From: Sphingomonas sp. TREG-RG-20F-R18-01 | GTDB taxonomy: Bacteria; Pseudomonadota; Alphaproteobacteria; Sphingomonadales; Sphingomonadaceae | Assembly (NCBI RefSeq): GCF_022662475.1 | Contig: NZ_JAKNQQ010000005.1 | Coordinates: forward strand, 248,001-312,000 | DNA length: 64,000 nucleotides | Reading direction: 5' to 3' | In this document: positions 35,430 through 45,325 of the stretch, in pieces | Layout of the letters: the number at the start of each line of letters is the position of its first letter | Position numbering within the stretch: the stretch's first letter is position 1 | The notes under the pieces: model-generated | What the model saw: only the letters and a program-made list of their open reading frames with translations | Database searches by the model: none | What the model was told of the DNA's origin: nothing | Translations under genes and position numbers: made by a program

Positions 35430-37802
35430 ATGCGCACCAAACGCCCAGACGGCATCAAGGACTATACCGGCCCCGCCGGTGGCTGGGGGGCACTCAAGGC
35501 GGTCGCCATCTCGCTCAAGGCGCAGCAGATCGTCAGCCGCGGCGCGCAGACGCTGCTCAAGTCCAACCAGCCCGACGGCTTCGATTGCCCGAGCTGCGCA
35601 TGGCCCGACCCCAAGCACACCAGCTCGTTCGAATTCTGCGAGAATGGCGCCAAGGCCGTCGCGTGGGAATCGACCGCGAAAAAGATCGGCGCGAAGTTCT
35701 TTGCCGAACATAGCGTCGAGGATCTGTGGAAGCAGAGCGACCATTGGATCGAGGACCAGGGCCGCGTCACCGAGCCGCTGCGCTACAATGCGGCGACCGG
35801 CCATTACGACGTGGTCGGCTGGGAAGAGGCGCTGAGCGAGATCGGCGCGGGGCTCGCCGCGGTGCCGGATCCGGACCAGGCCGAATTCTACACCTCGGGC
35901 CGTTGCTCGAACGAAGCCGCGTTCCTGTTCCAGCTGTTCGTGCGGCTGTACGGCACCAACAACTTCCCCGACTGCTCGAACATGTGCCACGAGGCGACCT
36001 CGGTCGGCCTCCCCAAGTCGATCGGGATCGGCAAGGGTACGGTCAGCCTGGACGATTTCGACCATGCCGACCTGATCCTGTCGTTCGGCCACAACCCCGG
36101 CACCAACCATCCGCGGATGATGGCGACGCTGCGCGACGTCGCGCGGCGCGGGGGAAAGATCATCGTCTTCAACCCGCTCAAGGAACGCTCGCTCGAACGT
36201 TTCGAATCGCCGCAGTCGGTGGTCGAGATGGCGACGATGTCGGCAACCCCGATCGCGACGACCTATCTCCAGGTCAAGATCGGCGGCGATGCCGCCGCGA
36301 TCAAGGGCATCGCCAAGGCGCTGCTCGTGCTCGACGATGCCGCGCAGGCGGCAAAGGCGGCGGGTGCGGCGTCCGAGCCGGTGCTCGACCATGCGTTCAT
36401 CGCCGACCATACCGCCGGGCTCGACGCGTACAGCGCCGACCTGCGCGACACGCGCTGGGAAACGATTGAGCGCGACAGCGGCCTGACGCGCGCCGAGCTC
36501 GAGGGCGTCGCGCAGATCTATGCCGCGTCCAAGGCGACGATCGCCTGCTACGGCATGGGCATCACGCAGCATCGCAACGGCACGAGCAACGTCCAGCAGA
36601 TCGCCAATCTGCTGCTGCTGCGCGGCAACATGGGCCGTCCGGGCGCGGGGATCTGCCCGCTTCGCGGCCATAGCAACGTGCAGGGCGACCGCACGGTCGG
36701 CATCACCGAGCGCCCGAAGCCCGCCTTCCTCGACCGGATGCGCGACGTCTTCGGGTTCGAGCCGCCGCGCGGCGACGGGCATTCGGTGGTCGAGAGCATC
36801 GCCGCGATGCGCGACGGCAAGGCGCGCGCGATCGTCTGCCTCGGCGGCAATCTCGCGATCGCCTCGTCCGATCCGCAGGCGTGCGTCGAGGGGTTCCGCA
36901 ACATGGATCTCGCGGTGCACATCACGACCAAGCTCAACCGCACGCACCTGCTGATGGCCAAGGCCACCTATGTCCTCCCGTGCCTCGGCCGGACCGAGCT
37001 CGACACGCAGGAGACCGGGCCGCAGTCGGTCAGCGTCGAGGATTCGATGTCGATGGTCCACGCCTCGCGCGGGTTCCTGAAGGCGCCGGGCGAGCATGTG
37101 AAGTCCGAGATCTGGATCGTCGGGCAGATCGCCAAGGCGACGCTCAAGGGCAAGGGCGGGATCGACTGGGATGCCTTCATCGGCAATTACGACCTGATCC
37201 GCGACAAGATCGAGGCGGTCTTCCCCGACTTCGCCGACTATAACCGCCGCGTGCGCGAGCCGGGCGGGTTCCATCTGCCCAATTCGGCTGCGCTGCGCGT
37301 GTGGAAGACCGACAGCGGCAAGGCCAATTTCATCCCGACGCCGCGCAAGGACGATTCGGCCGCGATCGACCCGTCGGTGCTGCGCCTCACCACGCTGCGC
37401 GCGCATGACCAGTATAATACGACGGTCTACAGCCTCGACGATCGCTATCGCGGGGTGTTCGGCCGCCGCGACATCCTGTTCATGAACGACGCCGACATGG
37501 CGCGTCTCGGCTTCGCCGAAGGCGACGTCGTCGATGTCGCGACCGCGCTCGAATTCGCCCGCGCCGACCGCGTGGTACAAAAGCTGACGGTGGTGCGTTA
37601 CGCGCTGCCAGAGGGATGCTGCGCATCCTATTATCCGGAGACCCAACCCTTGATCGCGCTCGAAGACCATGATCCGCAAAGCTTCACCCCGTCGTACAAG
37701 TCGGTGCCGGTGACGATCCGCCCCGCCGCCGCCGACATGGGCGCCGAAATCGGCGTCGCCCGTGCGGGCGTCGTCGGTCATGCGAAGCGTATTCCGGCAT
37801 GA
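35430..37802 (+). CDS. FdhF/YdeP-family molybdopterin oxidoreductase
   Basis: 790 residues. Members resemble the formate dehydrogenase alpha chain with bis-MGD molybdenum. N-terminal cysteines CPSCAWPDPKHTSSFEFC may bind an iron-sulfur cluster. Other family segments: AEFYTSGRCSNEAAFLFQLFVR, NNFPDCSNMCHEATS, SFGHNPGTNHPRM, ICPLRGHSNVQGDRTVGI and LGGNLAIASSD. E. coli YdeP is linked to acid resistance; substrate unproven. ATG 35430 fits family. It overlaps the transporter gene downstream by four bases (ATGA), suggesting that the enzyme handles the transported anion. Confidence 0.92.
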   Translation: MRTKRPDGIKDYTGPAGGWGALKAVAISLKAQQIVSRGAQTLLKSNQPDGFDCPSCAWPDPKHTSSFEFCENGAKAVAWESTAKKIGAKFFAEHSVEDLWKQSDHWIEDQGRVTEPLRYNAATGHYDVVGWEEALSEIGAGLAAVPDPDQAEFYTSGRCSNEAAFLFQLFVRLYGTNNFPDCSNMCHEATSVGLPKSIGIGKGTVSLDDFDHADLILSFGHNPGTNHPRMMATLRDVARRGGKIIVFNPLKERSLERFESPQSVVEMATMSATPIATTYLQVKIGGDAAAIKGIAKALLVLDDAAQAAKAAGAASEPVLDHAFIADHTAGLDAYSADLRDTRWETIERDSGLTRAELEGVAQIYAASKATIACYGMGITQHRNGTSNVQQIANLLLLRGNMGRPGAGICPLRGHSNVQGDRTVGITERPKPAFLDRMRDVFGFEPPRGDGHSVVESIAAMRDGKARAIVCLGGNLAIASSDPQACVEGFRNMDLAVHITTKLNRTHLLMAKATYVLPCLGRTELDTQETGPQSVSVEDSMSMVHASRGFLKAPGEHVKSEIWIVGQIAKATLKGKGGIDWDAFIGNYDLIRDKIEAVFPDFADYNRRVREPGGFHLPNSAALRVWKTDSGKANFIPTPRKDDSAAIDPSVLRLTTLRAHDQYNTTVYSLDDRYRGVFGRRDILFMNDADMARLGFAEGDVVDVATALEFARADRVVQKLTVVRYALPEGCCASYYPETQPLIALEDHDPQSFTPSYKSVPVTIRPAAADMGAEIGVARAGVVGHAKRIPA

Positions 37803-38587
37803 GCGCTGGCTACGCGTCGACGATCGACACCTACGCCAAGCTCGCCGCGACCAAGGCAGCGGCGCTCCGCCGCTCGCCCGCGGGTTTCTTCGTCGGCGCG
37901 ATGCTGGCGGGGACGTATATCGGGATCGCGATGATCCTGGCGCTCAGCACCGGCGCGGGGCTGCCCGCGGGCGTCCGCCCGCTGGTGATGGGCGGGACGT
38001 TCGGGATCGGCCTGATCCTGACGGTGTTCGCGGGTGCCGAGCTGTTCACCGGCTATGTCATGTATCTGGGCTTCGGGCTGGCGCATCGCACGATCACGCT
38101 GTGGGAAGCGGTGCAACTGATCGTCGTCGTGTGGATCGGCAACCTCGCCGGCGGGATCATCCTGTCGCTGGTATTCGCCGCCGGCGGCGGTGGCGCGGTG
38201 TTCGCCAATGCCGACTCGATGTTCCACGCCTATGTCGCGCACAAGGTCGAGGCGAGCGCGTTCGCGCTGCTGGCGCGCGCGATCCTGTGTAACTGGCTGG
38301 TCTGCCTCGCGATCTGGACCGCAGCGCGGATGCAGGGCGATGCCGCCAAGTGTATCGCGATGGCGTGGATCCTGCTCGCCTTCGTTGCGGCCGGGTTCGA
38401 GCATTCGGTCGCCAACATGACCGGGCTGACGCTCGGCCTGCTGGTCGATCATCCCTCCGTCACGCTGATCGGCGTGGTGCGCAACCTGGCGATCGTGTCG
38501 CTCGGGAACGCGATCGGCGGGCTGGTGTTCGTCTGCGGCGGCTATCTCATGGCGGCTCGCACCGACGCCGTGGTCGTCGCCAAGTAA
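37799..38587 (+). CDS. Formate/nitrite transporter family channel
   Basis: 262 residues with six membrane segments. FNT-family features: FFVGAMLAGTYIGIAMIL, FAGAELFTGYVMY (constriction region), NWLVCLAIWTA and GFEHSVANM (conserved pore His). FNT pentamers carry formate, nitrite or hydrosulfide. Translation is coupled to the oxidoreductase gene upstream. Which anion is moved cannot be decided by sequence; the oxidoreductase link favours formate or nitrite. Confidence 0.92.
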   Translation: MSAGYASTIDTYAKLAATKAAALRRSPAGFFVGAMLAGTYIGIAMILALSTGAGLPAGVRPLVMGGTFGIGLILTVFAGAELFTGYVMYLGFGLAHRTITLWEAVQLIVVVWIGNLAGGIILSLVFAAGGGGAVFANADSMFHAYVAHKVEASAFALLARAILCNWLVCLAIWTAARMQGDAAKCIAMAWILLAFVAAGFEHSVANMTGLTLGLLVDHPSVTLIGVVRNLAIVSLGNAIGGLVFVCGGYLMAARTDAVVVAK

Positions 38588-38598
38588 AGGAACCCGCC

Positions 38599-39714
38599 AT
38601 GCCCGGCCCGCGTCTGTTCGAACCGCTGACGATCGACGGGCTGACGCTCGCCAACCGCATCGTCATCGCGCCGATGTGCCAATATTCGGCAGTGGACGGG
38701 TGCATGACCGACTGGCACCTGATCCATCTCGGGCAGCTCGCGCTGTCGGGCGCGGGCCTGCTGACGATCGAGGCGGCGGCGGTCGTCCCCGAAGGGCGGA
38801 TCACCTATGCCGACGTCGGCCTGTATGACGCTGCGACGCAGGCCGCGATGGGCCGGACGCTCGACGGCATCCGGCGGCATTCGGACATGCCGGTCGGGGT
38901 CCAGCTCGCACACGCCGGGCGCAAGGCGTCGACCGACCTGCCGTGGCACGGCGGCGCGACCATCGCGCCGTCATCGCCCAATGGCTGGCAGACGGTCGCG
39001 CCCTCGCCGCTCGGCTTCGGCGCGGACGACACGCCGCCAGTCGCGCTCGACCGCGACGGGCTGGCGGCGCTGCGCGATGCGTTCGCCGCTGCGGCGAAGC
39101 GCGCGGCCGAACTCGAGCTGGATCTCGTCCAGTTGCACGGCGCGCATGGCTATCTGCTCCACCAGTTCCTCTCGCCGCTCTCCAACCGGCGCGACGACGC
39201 GTACGGCGGCAGTCTCGAAAACCGGATGCGCTTCCCGCTCGAGGTGTTCGACGCGGTGCGCGCGGCGTTCCCGGCGGGCAAGCCGGTGACGATGCGCGTC
39301 TCGGGCACCGACTGGGTCGAGGGTGGCTGGACGATCGACCAGACCGTCGCCTTCGCGCAAGCGCTGGCAGCACGCGGGTGCTCGGCGATCCACGTGTCGA
39401 GCGGCGGGCTCGACGCGCGGCAGGCGATCCCGGTCGGGCCGGGCTACCAGGTGCCGCTCGCGCGCGCGGTCAAGCAGGCGGTCGGGATCCCGGTCGTCGC
39501 GGTCGGGCTGATTACCGAACCCGACCATGCCGAGGCGATCGTCGGGACGGGCGACGCCGACCTCGTCGCGGTCGCGCGGACGATCCTCTACGATCCGCAC
39601 TGGCCGTGGCACGCCGCCGCCGCGCTCGGCGGGACGGTGGTGGCGCCCAACCAGTATCTCCGCTCGCAGCCGCGCCAGTACAAGGACCTGCTGCAGCCTC
39701 CCCGTCAGCGGTAG
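38599..39714 (+). CDS. NADH:flavin oxidoreductase, Old Yellow Enzyme family (YqjM-like)
   Basis: 371 residues, FMN-binding TIM barrel reducing activated alkenes. APMCQYS near the N-terminus carries the class III/YqjM redox-sensing Cys and Tyr; [47 protein letters not shown] and AVGLITEP are diagnostic. Start ATG 38599 follows AAAGGA, 11 bases after the transporter stop, so possibly co-transcribed, but no functional link is evident. Confidence 0.95.
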   Translation: MPGPRLFEPLTIDGLTLANRIVIAPMCQYSAVDGCMTDWHLIHLGQLALSGAGLLTIEAAAVVPEGRITYADVGLYDAATQAAMGRTLDGIRRHSDMPVGVQLAHAGRKASTDLPWHGGATIAPSSPNGWQTVAPSPLGFGADDTPPVALDRDGLAALRDAFAAAAKRAAELELDLVQLHGAHGYLLHQFLSPLSNRRDDAYGGSLENRMRFPLEVFDAVRAAFPAGKPVTMRVSGTDWVEGGWTIDQTVAFAQALAARGCSAIHVSSGGLDARQAIPVGPGYQVPLARAVKQAVGIPVVAVGLITEPDHAEAIVGTGDADLVAVARTILYDPHWPWHAAAALGGTVVAPNQYLRSQPRQYKDLLQPPRQR

Positions 39715-39740
39715 CGATTCCCGACGAACCCAAGAATACG

Positions 39741-39848
39741 CTTCCCCGGCGAAGGCCGGGACCCAGCCGTGAGGCGGGAGAGTGCGGGCGACTGCGCTTC
39801 GCTACCAAAACCGGCGCGACTGGGCCCCGGCCTTCGCCGGGGTAGAAG
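39741..39848. repeat. Dispersed inverted repeat, family A variant, copy 2
   Basis: Left arm 39741-39766 (CTTCCCCGGCGAAGGCCGGG then A instead of G), right arm from 39817 to 39848 (CGACTGGGCCCCGGCC... to GTAGAAG). Same subfamily as 21951-22055, with spacer text TTCGCTACCAAAACC. Located between two convergent genes. Confidence 0.85.
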
Positions 39849-39886
39849 TTTTGGTTCACCCGGGAAAACGGTTTGAAAACCGATCG

Positions 39887-40522
39887 TTACTTCCGCGGCA
39901 GCAGCTGCCACACCTTGATCCGCCCGGTCGGATGCGGCGTCCCGTCGAGCCGCACCGCGCGCACGATCGAGACCGGGCGACGCAGCGTCTCGCCCTTCAT
40001 CGCGCCCTCGCCGCCCTGGCTGGTCGGCATTGCGAGGATCCGCCGGACGACGTCCATCCCCGCGACGACCTTGCCGAACACCGCATAGCCGGGCGACCCC
40101 GGTCGTGCGTCCATATTGGGGAACGGCCCCGACATGAGCGAGAAATTGGCGGTCCCCGAATCGGTCGCATCATAGCGCGCCATCGAGATCACCCCGTCGA
40201 CATGATGCAGGCCGGTCCGGCTGGTCGGCTCGAGCGGCAAGGTCCCCAGCCGCCGCCGCGCATCGGTGCCGATCCCGCCCTCGATGAACCCCAGCCCGGG
40301 CTTGCCCGGCCGCCGCGAGGCCCGGAAGAACGCGGTCCCGTCGAGCCGCTGGTCATCGACATAGGCGAGGAAGTTGGTCGCGGTGCGGGGGGCGTGGCGC
40401 GTATCGACCGCGACCGTGATCGGCCCCGCCGACGTCTCCAGCCGGACCCGCACCAGCGGGGGCTCGACCGGTGCCGCGCCGGTCAGCAGCACCAGCGCCA
40501 GGATACCCACGATCAACCGCAT
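39887..40522 (-). CDS. Secreted peptidyl-prolyl isomerase (cyclophilin type)
   Basis: 211 residues with a signal peptide (MRLIVGILALVLLTGAAP). Cyclophilin fold: ATNFLAYVDDQRLDGTAFFR, GFIEGGIG, ISMARYDATDSGTANFSLM (substrate-binding), PGYAVFGKVVAGMDVV. Catalyses proline isomerisation of periplasmic proteins. The start ATG 40522 has GGAG upstream; the longer frame adds a non-signal tail. Some canonical catalytic residues (FxFxD) are altered (TAFFRAS), as is common in this bacterial subgroup. Confidence 0.92.
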   Translation of the reverse strand: MRLIVGILALVLLTGAAPVEPPLVRVRLETSAGPITVAVDTRHAPRTATNFLAYVDDQRLDGTAFFRASRRPGKPGLGFIEGGIGTDARRRLGTLPLEPTSRTGLHHVDGVISMARYDATDSGTANFSLMSGPFPNMDARPGSPGYAVFGKVVAGMDVVRRILAMPTSQGGEGAMKGETLRRPVSIVRAVRLDGTPHPTGRIKVWQLLPRK

Positions 40523-40713
40523 GCAACACGTCTCCGAACCCATAGTGCCCTTCCTCTAGGGACAGTTGCGCCGAAGCGGAACGGGACACGACCAGCCGGG
40601 GATCGCGCGGGACGAACCGCGCGCCGCACGCCGGGGTTGCGATCGGCCCCCCGCGACCGGAACCCGCGCACGCCCTCTATGATGGGACGACGCATGGCCG
40701 ATGGGAGAAGCGC

Positions 40714-42135
40714 GTGCCGCCAGTTGCCGCCGTATCGTTCCTATCCGCACCGACGCCGTCCAGTCCCGTTGGCGTCTCCACCGCCACGGATTCATTCCAG
40801 CACGTGCTGTCTGCATCCGCGACCGTAGCCGTCGGCGATACGCCCCCCGGCACGCCCGGGTCGGTCGCGGCGAGACCGTCTGCGACAGAGGCTGGCCTGA
40901 CGGTGGCGGCCACCGTGGCGACCGCAGCGCGCTTCGATGCCGCAGCCGGGGCGCCTCCCGCTGGCATCGCCGCGCCCCGGCCGGGCACCGGGGCCGGTGG
41001 GCTCGACGCCGTGCCCGCAGCGCCCGTCGCCGCGCCTGCAGCCGCACATACGCCCTCGCTCGCGCCGGGGGCGGATGTACCCGAGCCGATGCGGGCGGCC
41101 GGGACGCCGAAGGAGTCGACCGACCCGGCAGGGCTCCCGCCGACCGGTGGCACGGTTCCGGTGCAGCCACCGTCCGTCCCGGATGCGCCCCCCGCAATCG
41201 ATGCCAGGGGGCAAGCCGCGCCCCGTGGCCTCGGCAAGACATCGTCCAGAACGGCAACCGACAAGGGCGTCGCGAACGATACCACCGCAGCCGACGATGC
41301 CATGGCGGCGCCGCCGGGCACGCCGATGCTCATGCCCGCAGTGCCTACCACCCGCGCGCCGGTGCCGCCGGCTGCGCCGTCCGCGCACGGCGCGGCGACC
41401 GGTGCGGGGATCGGCACGGTCGCGCCCGGACCGCAGGACGCGGGCAGCGCGGCACAGGCGGGAGCTGCCGGGGCATCACCGACCACCGCGATGCCAGAAG
41501 GCACGGCGCATGACCCGGCGACCCCGGCCGGGTCGCCGCCCGATCGTCCGACGGCCGTCTTGGGCGTCGCCCCGGCCCAAGCGGCACCGACCGGCCCCGC
41601 TGCGGCATCGCCGCAACCGCCGTTCGTCCTGCCGACCCAGCACTCGCTCGCCGCGCCCGCCAGCGCGCCGCCGCTCCCCGCCCCGTCGCATGGCCCCGTG
41701 GATGCCGGGACGGCGCGCGCCGCGGCGATCGGGCAGGACGTCGGCCTGGCGATCGCGCGGCACGTGGGCGGGGACGGCACCAGCACGCTGACGATCCGGC
41801 TGGATCCGGTCGAACTCGGCCGGGTCGAGGTGCGGATGCATATCGACGCCACGGGCAAGATGCTGGCGACGATCTCGGCGGACCAGCCCGCTGCGCTCGA
41901 CCTGCTGCGGCGGGATACGGACACGCTGGCACAGACCGTGTCGCAGGCCGGGGTCCAGGCGGATGCCGGCAGCTTCCGGTTCGACTCGCGTTCGGGCGCC
42001 AATGGCGAACGGGCGTGGGCATCGGCCGCGCAAGCGCGCCGTACCGCGCCCGAAGACGACGCCACCCCGATCATCGCGCCCCCCGCCCCCGCAACCGGCC
42101 TGCGCGCCAGCGGGCGGATCAATCTCGTAGCCTGA
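40714..42135 (+). CDS. fliK: Flagellar hook-length control protein
   Basis: 473 residues from GTG 40714, which follows GGGAGAAG; no ATG is in a sensible position. The first 330 residues are low-complexity Ala/Pro/Thr/Gly, as in the ruler part of FliK. The C-terminal domain (about 345-430: LTIRLDPVELGRVEVRMHID, LRRDTDTLAQTVSQAGVQ) is the conserved substrate-specificity switch region. It is followed after 10 bases by flgD, supporting the call. FliK measures hook length and switches the export apparatus to late substrates. Confidence 0.9.
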   Translation: MPPVAAVSFLSAPTPSSPVGVSTATDSFQHVLSASATVAVGDTPPGTPGSVAARPSATEAGLTVAATVATAARFDAAAGAPPAGIAAPRPGTGAGGLDAVPAAPVAAPAAAHTPSLAPGADVPEPMRAAGTPKESTDPAGLPPTGGTVPVQPPSVPDAPPAIDARGQAAPRGLGKTSSRTATDKGVANDTTAADDAMAAPPGTPMLMPAVPTTRAPVPPAAPSAHGAATGAGIGTVAPGPQDAGSAAQAGAAGASPTTAMPEGTAHDPATPAGSPPDRPTAVLGVAPAQAAPTGPAAASPQPPFVLPTQHSLAAPASAPPLPAPSHGPVDAGTARAAAIGQDVGLAIARHVGGDGTSTLTIRLDPVELGRVEVRMHIDATGKMLATISADQPAALDLLRRDTDTLAQTVSQAGVQADAGSFRFDSRSGANGERAWASAAQARRTAPEDDATPIIAPPAPATGLRASGRINLVA

Positions 42136-42145
42136 GGACCCCCGC

Positions 42146-42814
42146 ATGACCACGATCACCGCCGCGACCGCCGCGACCGGCACGACGACCGCCGCCAGCA
42201 CCAGCTCCGCCCTGGCGAAGCTGACCAGCGATTCGAACATGTTCCTGAAGCTGCTGACGACCCAGATGCAGAATCAGGATCCGCTCAAGCCGATGGACAC
42301 GTCCCAATATACGCAGCAGCTCGTGCAATTCTCGCAAGTCGAACAGTCGATCCAGCAGAACCAGTCGCTCAAGGACATTCTCGCCAAGCTGTCGTCCAGC
42401 GACCTCTCGAACGCCGCGTCGATGATCGGGCACGTCGCCAGCTTCGACAGCAGCATCGCCGCGCTGGGCAGTGCCGGCGGGGCGAGCTGGACCTATACCA
42501 CCGACCGATCGCCGCAGGCGCTCGTCGCGACCATCAGCGACGCGAATGGCAACACCGTCTCCACCCAGGCGGTCGACCCCGCCGCCAGCAGCTTCACCTG
42601 GGACGGCACCGATTCGCAGGCCAACCGCGCGTCACCCGGCGCCTATACGCTCGCGCTGTCCGCGACCGATGCGGCCGGCGCCACCATCCCCGCCGCGATC
42701 AGGGCCCAGGGTCAGGTGAGCGAAGTATCGCTCGACGGCGGCCAAGTGAGTCTGCTGGTCAACGGACAGAAATATGCGGCATCTAGCCTGGTGCGACTGA
42801 CGAACGCACAGTGA
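42146..42814 (+). CDS. flgD: Flagellar hook capping protein
   Basis: 222 residues. Highly conserved N-terminal MFLKLLTTQMQNQDPLKPMD and the QFSQVEQSIQQNQ helix identify FlgD, scaffold for hook assembly. The C-terminal part forms Tudor- and FN3-like domains (FTWDGTDSQANRASPGAYTLALSA). Sits directly after fliK and is the last gene of the pair; no other flagellar gene occurs in the window. Confidence 0.96.
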   Translation: MTTITAATAATGTTTAASTSSALAKLTSDSNMFLKLLTTQMQNQDPLKPMDTSQYTQQLVQFSQVEQSIQQNQSLKDILAKLSSSDLSNAASMIGHVASFDSSIAALGSAGGASWTYTTDRSPQALVATISDANGNTVSTQAVDPAASSFTWDGTDSQANRASPGAYTLALSATDAAGATIPAAIRAQGQVSEVSLDGGQVSLLVNGQKYAASSLVRLTNAQ

Positions 42815-43214
42815 CCCGCGGGTCGCACGGCGCCCTACCTCGATGTGTGTATGGCGAACCACAGTGTCTGCGCCTATTCCTCTTGAGCAGTCAACGTTGA
42901 TGCTTTCGCCCTGTAGCAGATCTTCAGCGTCGTTTCGGCAGATTTAGCGTCGATAGGCATACGTCATACGAACCACATATCATCTCGATCGGCGGTCTAC
43001 TGCCGACGCTCGCGCCGGGCCGGGCCGCGCGGCAAACGGCGACCGGGAGTCGCCGGCTGGCGCCGCCGAACGACAGCACCCGCCCGCGGCACAAAGACGA
43101 CGGGCGCCGCGATCATCCGAAGGGACGAGTATTTCCTCAGTCAATTCAGGGCATTCGAAACGATACCTTAACGATGGTCCGTCTAGCCAGGAAATGCTCG
43201 AGGAATATACGGCG
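42815..43214. other. Intergenic region between flgD and the GGDEF-EAL gene
   Basis: 400 bases, relatively A/T-rich for this genome in the first 150 bases and G/C-rich hairpin-forming sequence around 42990-43090. No reading frame resembles a protein. Presumably flgD terminator plus promoter for the GGDEF-EAL gene; I find no recognisable terminator or operator. Confidence 0.45.
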
Positions 43215-45188
43215 ATGCCCCTTTCCAAAAACCATCTGCCGACAAGTGAAACACCGCTGGTTGTTGCAACGCTGTTGCATTTCCGGCGCCAGGTGCCGTG
43301 GATGTACGCCCTGCTCGCGATCAACGCGACGGCGCTGGCCTATACCCATGCCGGGCTCGCGCCCCGCTGGATGACCCATGCGCTTCCGGCGCTGCTGGTA
43401 CCGCTGATCCTGTGGCGGATGTTCCGCTGGCTAATGCCGCCGACGCCGGAGATGCTGACGGAAGCCGGCGCGACCCGCATGATCAACCGCGCGACCGTGC
43501 TCGGATCGTTCTTCGCGGTGGCGTTCGTGTCGTGGGCGCTGGGGCTCGCTGCCTATGGCGGCCCGTATGAACACGGGCATGTCGTCGTCTTCATCGGCAT
43601 TACCGTGCTCGGGTGCCTGTTCTGCCTGACCCATTTGCCTGGCGCCGCGACCGCGGTGGGTATCCTCGTCAGCGTTCCGCTGGTCGTCTATTGCCTGCTC
43701 AGCGGCAACCCCGTGTTCGTGTCGGTGGGCGTCAACATCGCGCTGGTCACCGCGGTTTTCCTGATCGTCCTCAAGGACGCGCATCGCGTGTTCCACAATC
43801 TGATCGCGTCGCGCAACGCGCTCGTCACCGAACGGCAGCAGGCACAGCGGCTGAGCGACGAGAACCGGCTGCTGGCGCATACCGACGTGCTCACCGGGCT
43901 GCCGAACCGGCGCTATTTCTTCGGGGCGCTGGAGGCGATGCTGGAGGCGCGCCATCAGCCGGACCCGGCCGCCCCCGCCACGCCGTTTTGCGTCGGCGTG
44001 CTCGACCTCGATCGGTTCAAGGCGATTAACGACACCTATGGCCATGTCTGCGGCGATCGCCTGCTCGGCGAGATCGGGCAGCGCCTGAACGCGGCCGCGC
44101 AGGGCCCGCTGACCGTCGCCCGGCTGGGTGGCGACGAGTTCGGCGTGCTGTTCGACGGCCCGCCCGACCTGGCGCAGCCCGCGATTCGGGCCTTGTGCAG
44201 CAATATCCATGTCCCGATCGCGATCGACGGATTCGAGGTGACGCTGGGCTGTTCGGCCGGGATCGCCGTCTATCCCGAGGCGGGCACCACCGCGCATGCG
44301 CTGTTCGACCGGTCCGATTATGCGCTCTACCACGTCAAGGCGCATCAGCGCGGAGGGTGCGCGGTCTTCTCGCACGAGCAGGAGGCGCTGATCCGGGTCG
44401 AGCAACGGGTCGAGGCCGCCTTGCAGGTCGCCTGCCTCGAGCGCGAGCTGGAGCTCCACTACCAGCCGATCTTCGATACCAGGACGATGACGGTCACCAG
44501 CGTCGAAGCACTGGCCCGCTGGAAATCGCCGGTTCTGGGCGAAGTCGCCCCCGCGACGCTGATCGCCGCGGCCGAACGGCTCGGCGTGATCAACGCGGTC
44601 ACCTTGATCCTGTTCGAACGCGCGCTGACCAGCCTCACCGTGCTGCCCGATCCCGTCTCGCTGTCGTTCAACCTGTCGGCGCAGGATCTGATGTCGCCGT
44701 CCACGATGCGCGAAATCGTACGGATGATCGTCGCGACCAACATCTCGCCCAAGCGGATCATCTTCGAGGTGACCGAGACGTCGCTCGTCACCGACATGGC
44801 CGCTGCGCGCGAGGCGCTGGAGCGGCTGCGCGACTTCGGGGTGCGCACCGCGCTGGACGATTTCGGAACCGGCTATTCCAGCCTGTGCTCGCTGCACGAA
44901 CTGCCGCTCGACATCCTCAAGGTCGACCGCACCTTCGTCAACGGCATGGCGACGGGATCGGGGCGCAGCATGGTCGCGGCGATCCGCAACCTCGCGCAGT
45001 CGCTGTCGCTGGACTGCACGATGGAAGGGATCGAGACCGAGAACCAGCTGATCGAGGTGACCCTGGCGGGCTATCGGTATGCGCAAGGGTATCTGCTGGG
45101 TCGCCCGATGCCGATCGACGCGCTGTTGATGACGATGCGCGAGCAGCACGTCCACTTGCCCGAGGCCGCGCGCCACAGCGTCGGCTGA
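43215..45188 (+). CDS. Membrane GGDEF-EAL cyclic di-GMP protein
   Basis: 657 residues. About six membrane helices form the N-terminal 200 residues. Then a GGDEF domain with LGGDEFG (residues near 305) and an EAL domain with EALARW near 430, NLSAQDL, FEVTETSL, DDFGTGYSSL, KVDRTFV and EGIETENQ. Both catalytic signatures are intact, so it may synthesise and hydrolyse c-di-GMP. ATG 43215 has GAGGAA upstream; ATG 43194 in the same frame is an alternative. It lies after fliK-flgD, suggestive of motility control. Confidence 0.95.
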   Translation: MPLSKNHLPTSETPLVVATLLHFRRQVPWMYALLAINATALAYTHAGLAPRWMTHALPALLVPLILWRMFRWLMPPTPEMLTEAGATRMINRATVLGSFFAVAFVSWALGLAAYGGPYEHGHVVVFIGITVLGCLFCLTHLPGAATAVGILVSVPLVVYCLLSGNPVFVSVGVNIALVTAVFLIVLKDAHRVFHNLIASRNALVTERQQAQRLSDENRLLAHTDVLTGLPNRRYFFGALEAMLEARHQPDPAAPATPFCVGVLDLDRFKAINDTYGHVCGDRLLGEIGQRLNAAAQGPLTVARLGGDEFGVLFDGPPDLAQPAIRALCSNIHVPIAIDGFEVTLGCSAGIAVYPEAGTTAHALFDRSDYALYHVKAHQRGGCAVFSHEQEALIRVEQRVEAALQVACLERELELHYQPIFDTRTMTVTSVEALARWKSPVLGEVAPATLIAAAERLGVINAVTLILFERALTSLTVLPDPVSLSFNLSAQDLMSPSTMREIVRMIVATNISPKRIIFEVTETSLVTDMAAAREALERLRDFGVRTALDDFGTGYSSLCSLHELPLDILKVDRTFVNGMATGSGRSMVAAIRNLAQSLSLDCTMEGIETENQLIEVTLAGYRYAQGYLLGRPMPIDALLMTMREQHVHLPEAARHSVG

Positions 45189-45203
45189 GCCCCCCTGTGC
45201 GCA

Positions 45204-45211
45204 CTACGTAG
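45204..45211. promoter_or_regulatory. CTACGTAG palindrome, upstream of the universal stress protein gene
   Basis: Sits 115 bases before ATG 45326 in the gap after the GGDEF-EAL gene, in the context TGTGCGCACTACGTAGAGAC. The same 8-base palindrome and a nearby TGCGCA occur upstream of xfp at 49629-49636. Probable regulator binding site. Confidence 0.5.
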
Positions 45212-45325
45212 AGACACCGGCGTGGTCCGGCTGCATCCCGACGGGGCAAGACGCAGGCGCGATGTCCCGTCGCGGCCGCGATGCCCAAGACCCGGCAGCT
45301 TGCGAGGCCGGGACGGAGATGCCGC

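Noticed and set aside
35331..37781. 816-codon open frame opposite the molybdopterin oxidoreductase gene
   Set aside because: Shadow frame; His/Arg/Asp-rich nonsense composition.
42980..43324. Minus-strand 114-codon frame upstream of the GGDEF-EAL gene
   Set aside because: Starts inside the GGDEF-EAL coding region, no ribosome site, and low-complexity Arg/Ala tail.
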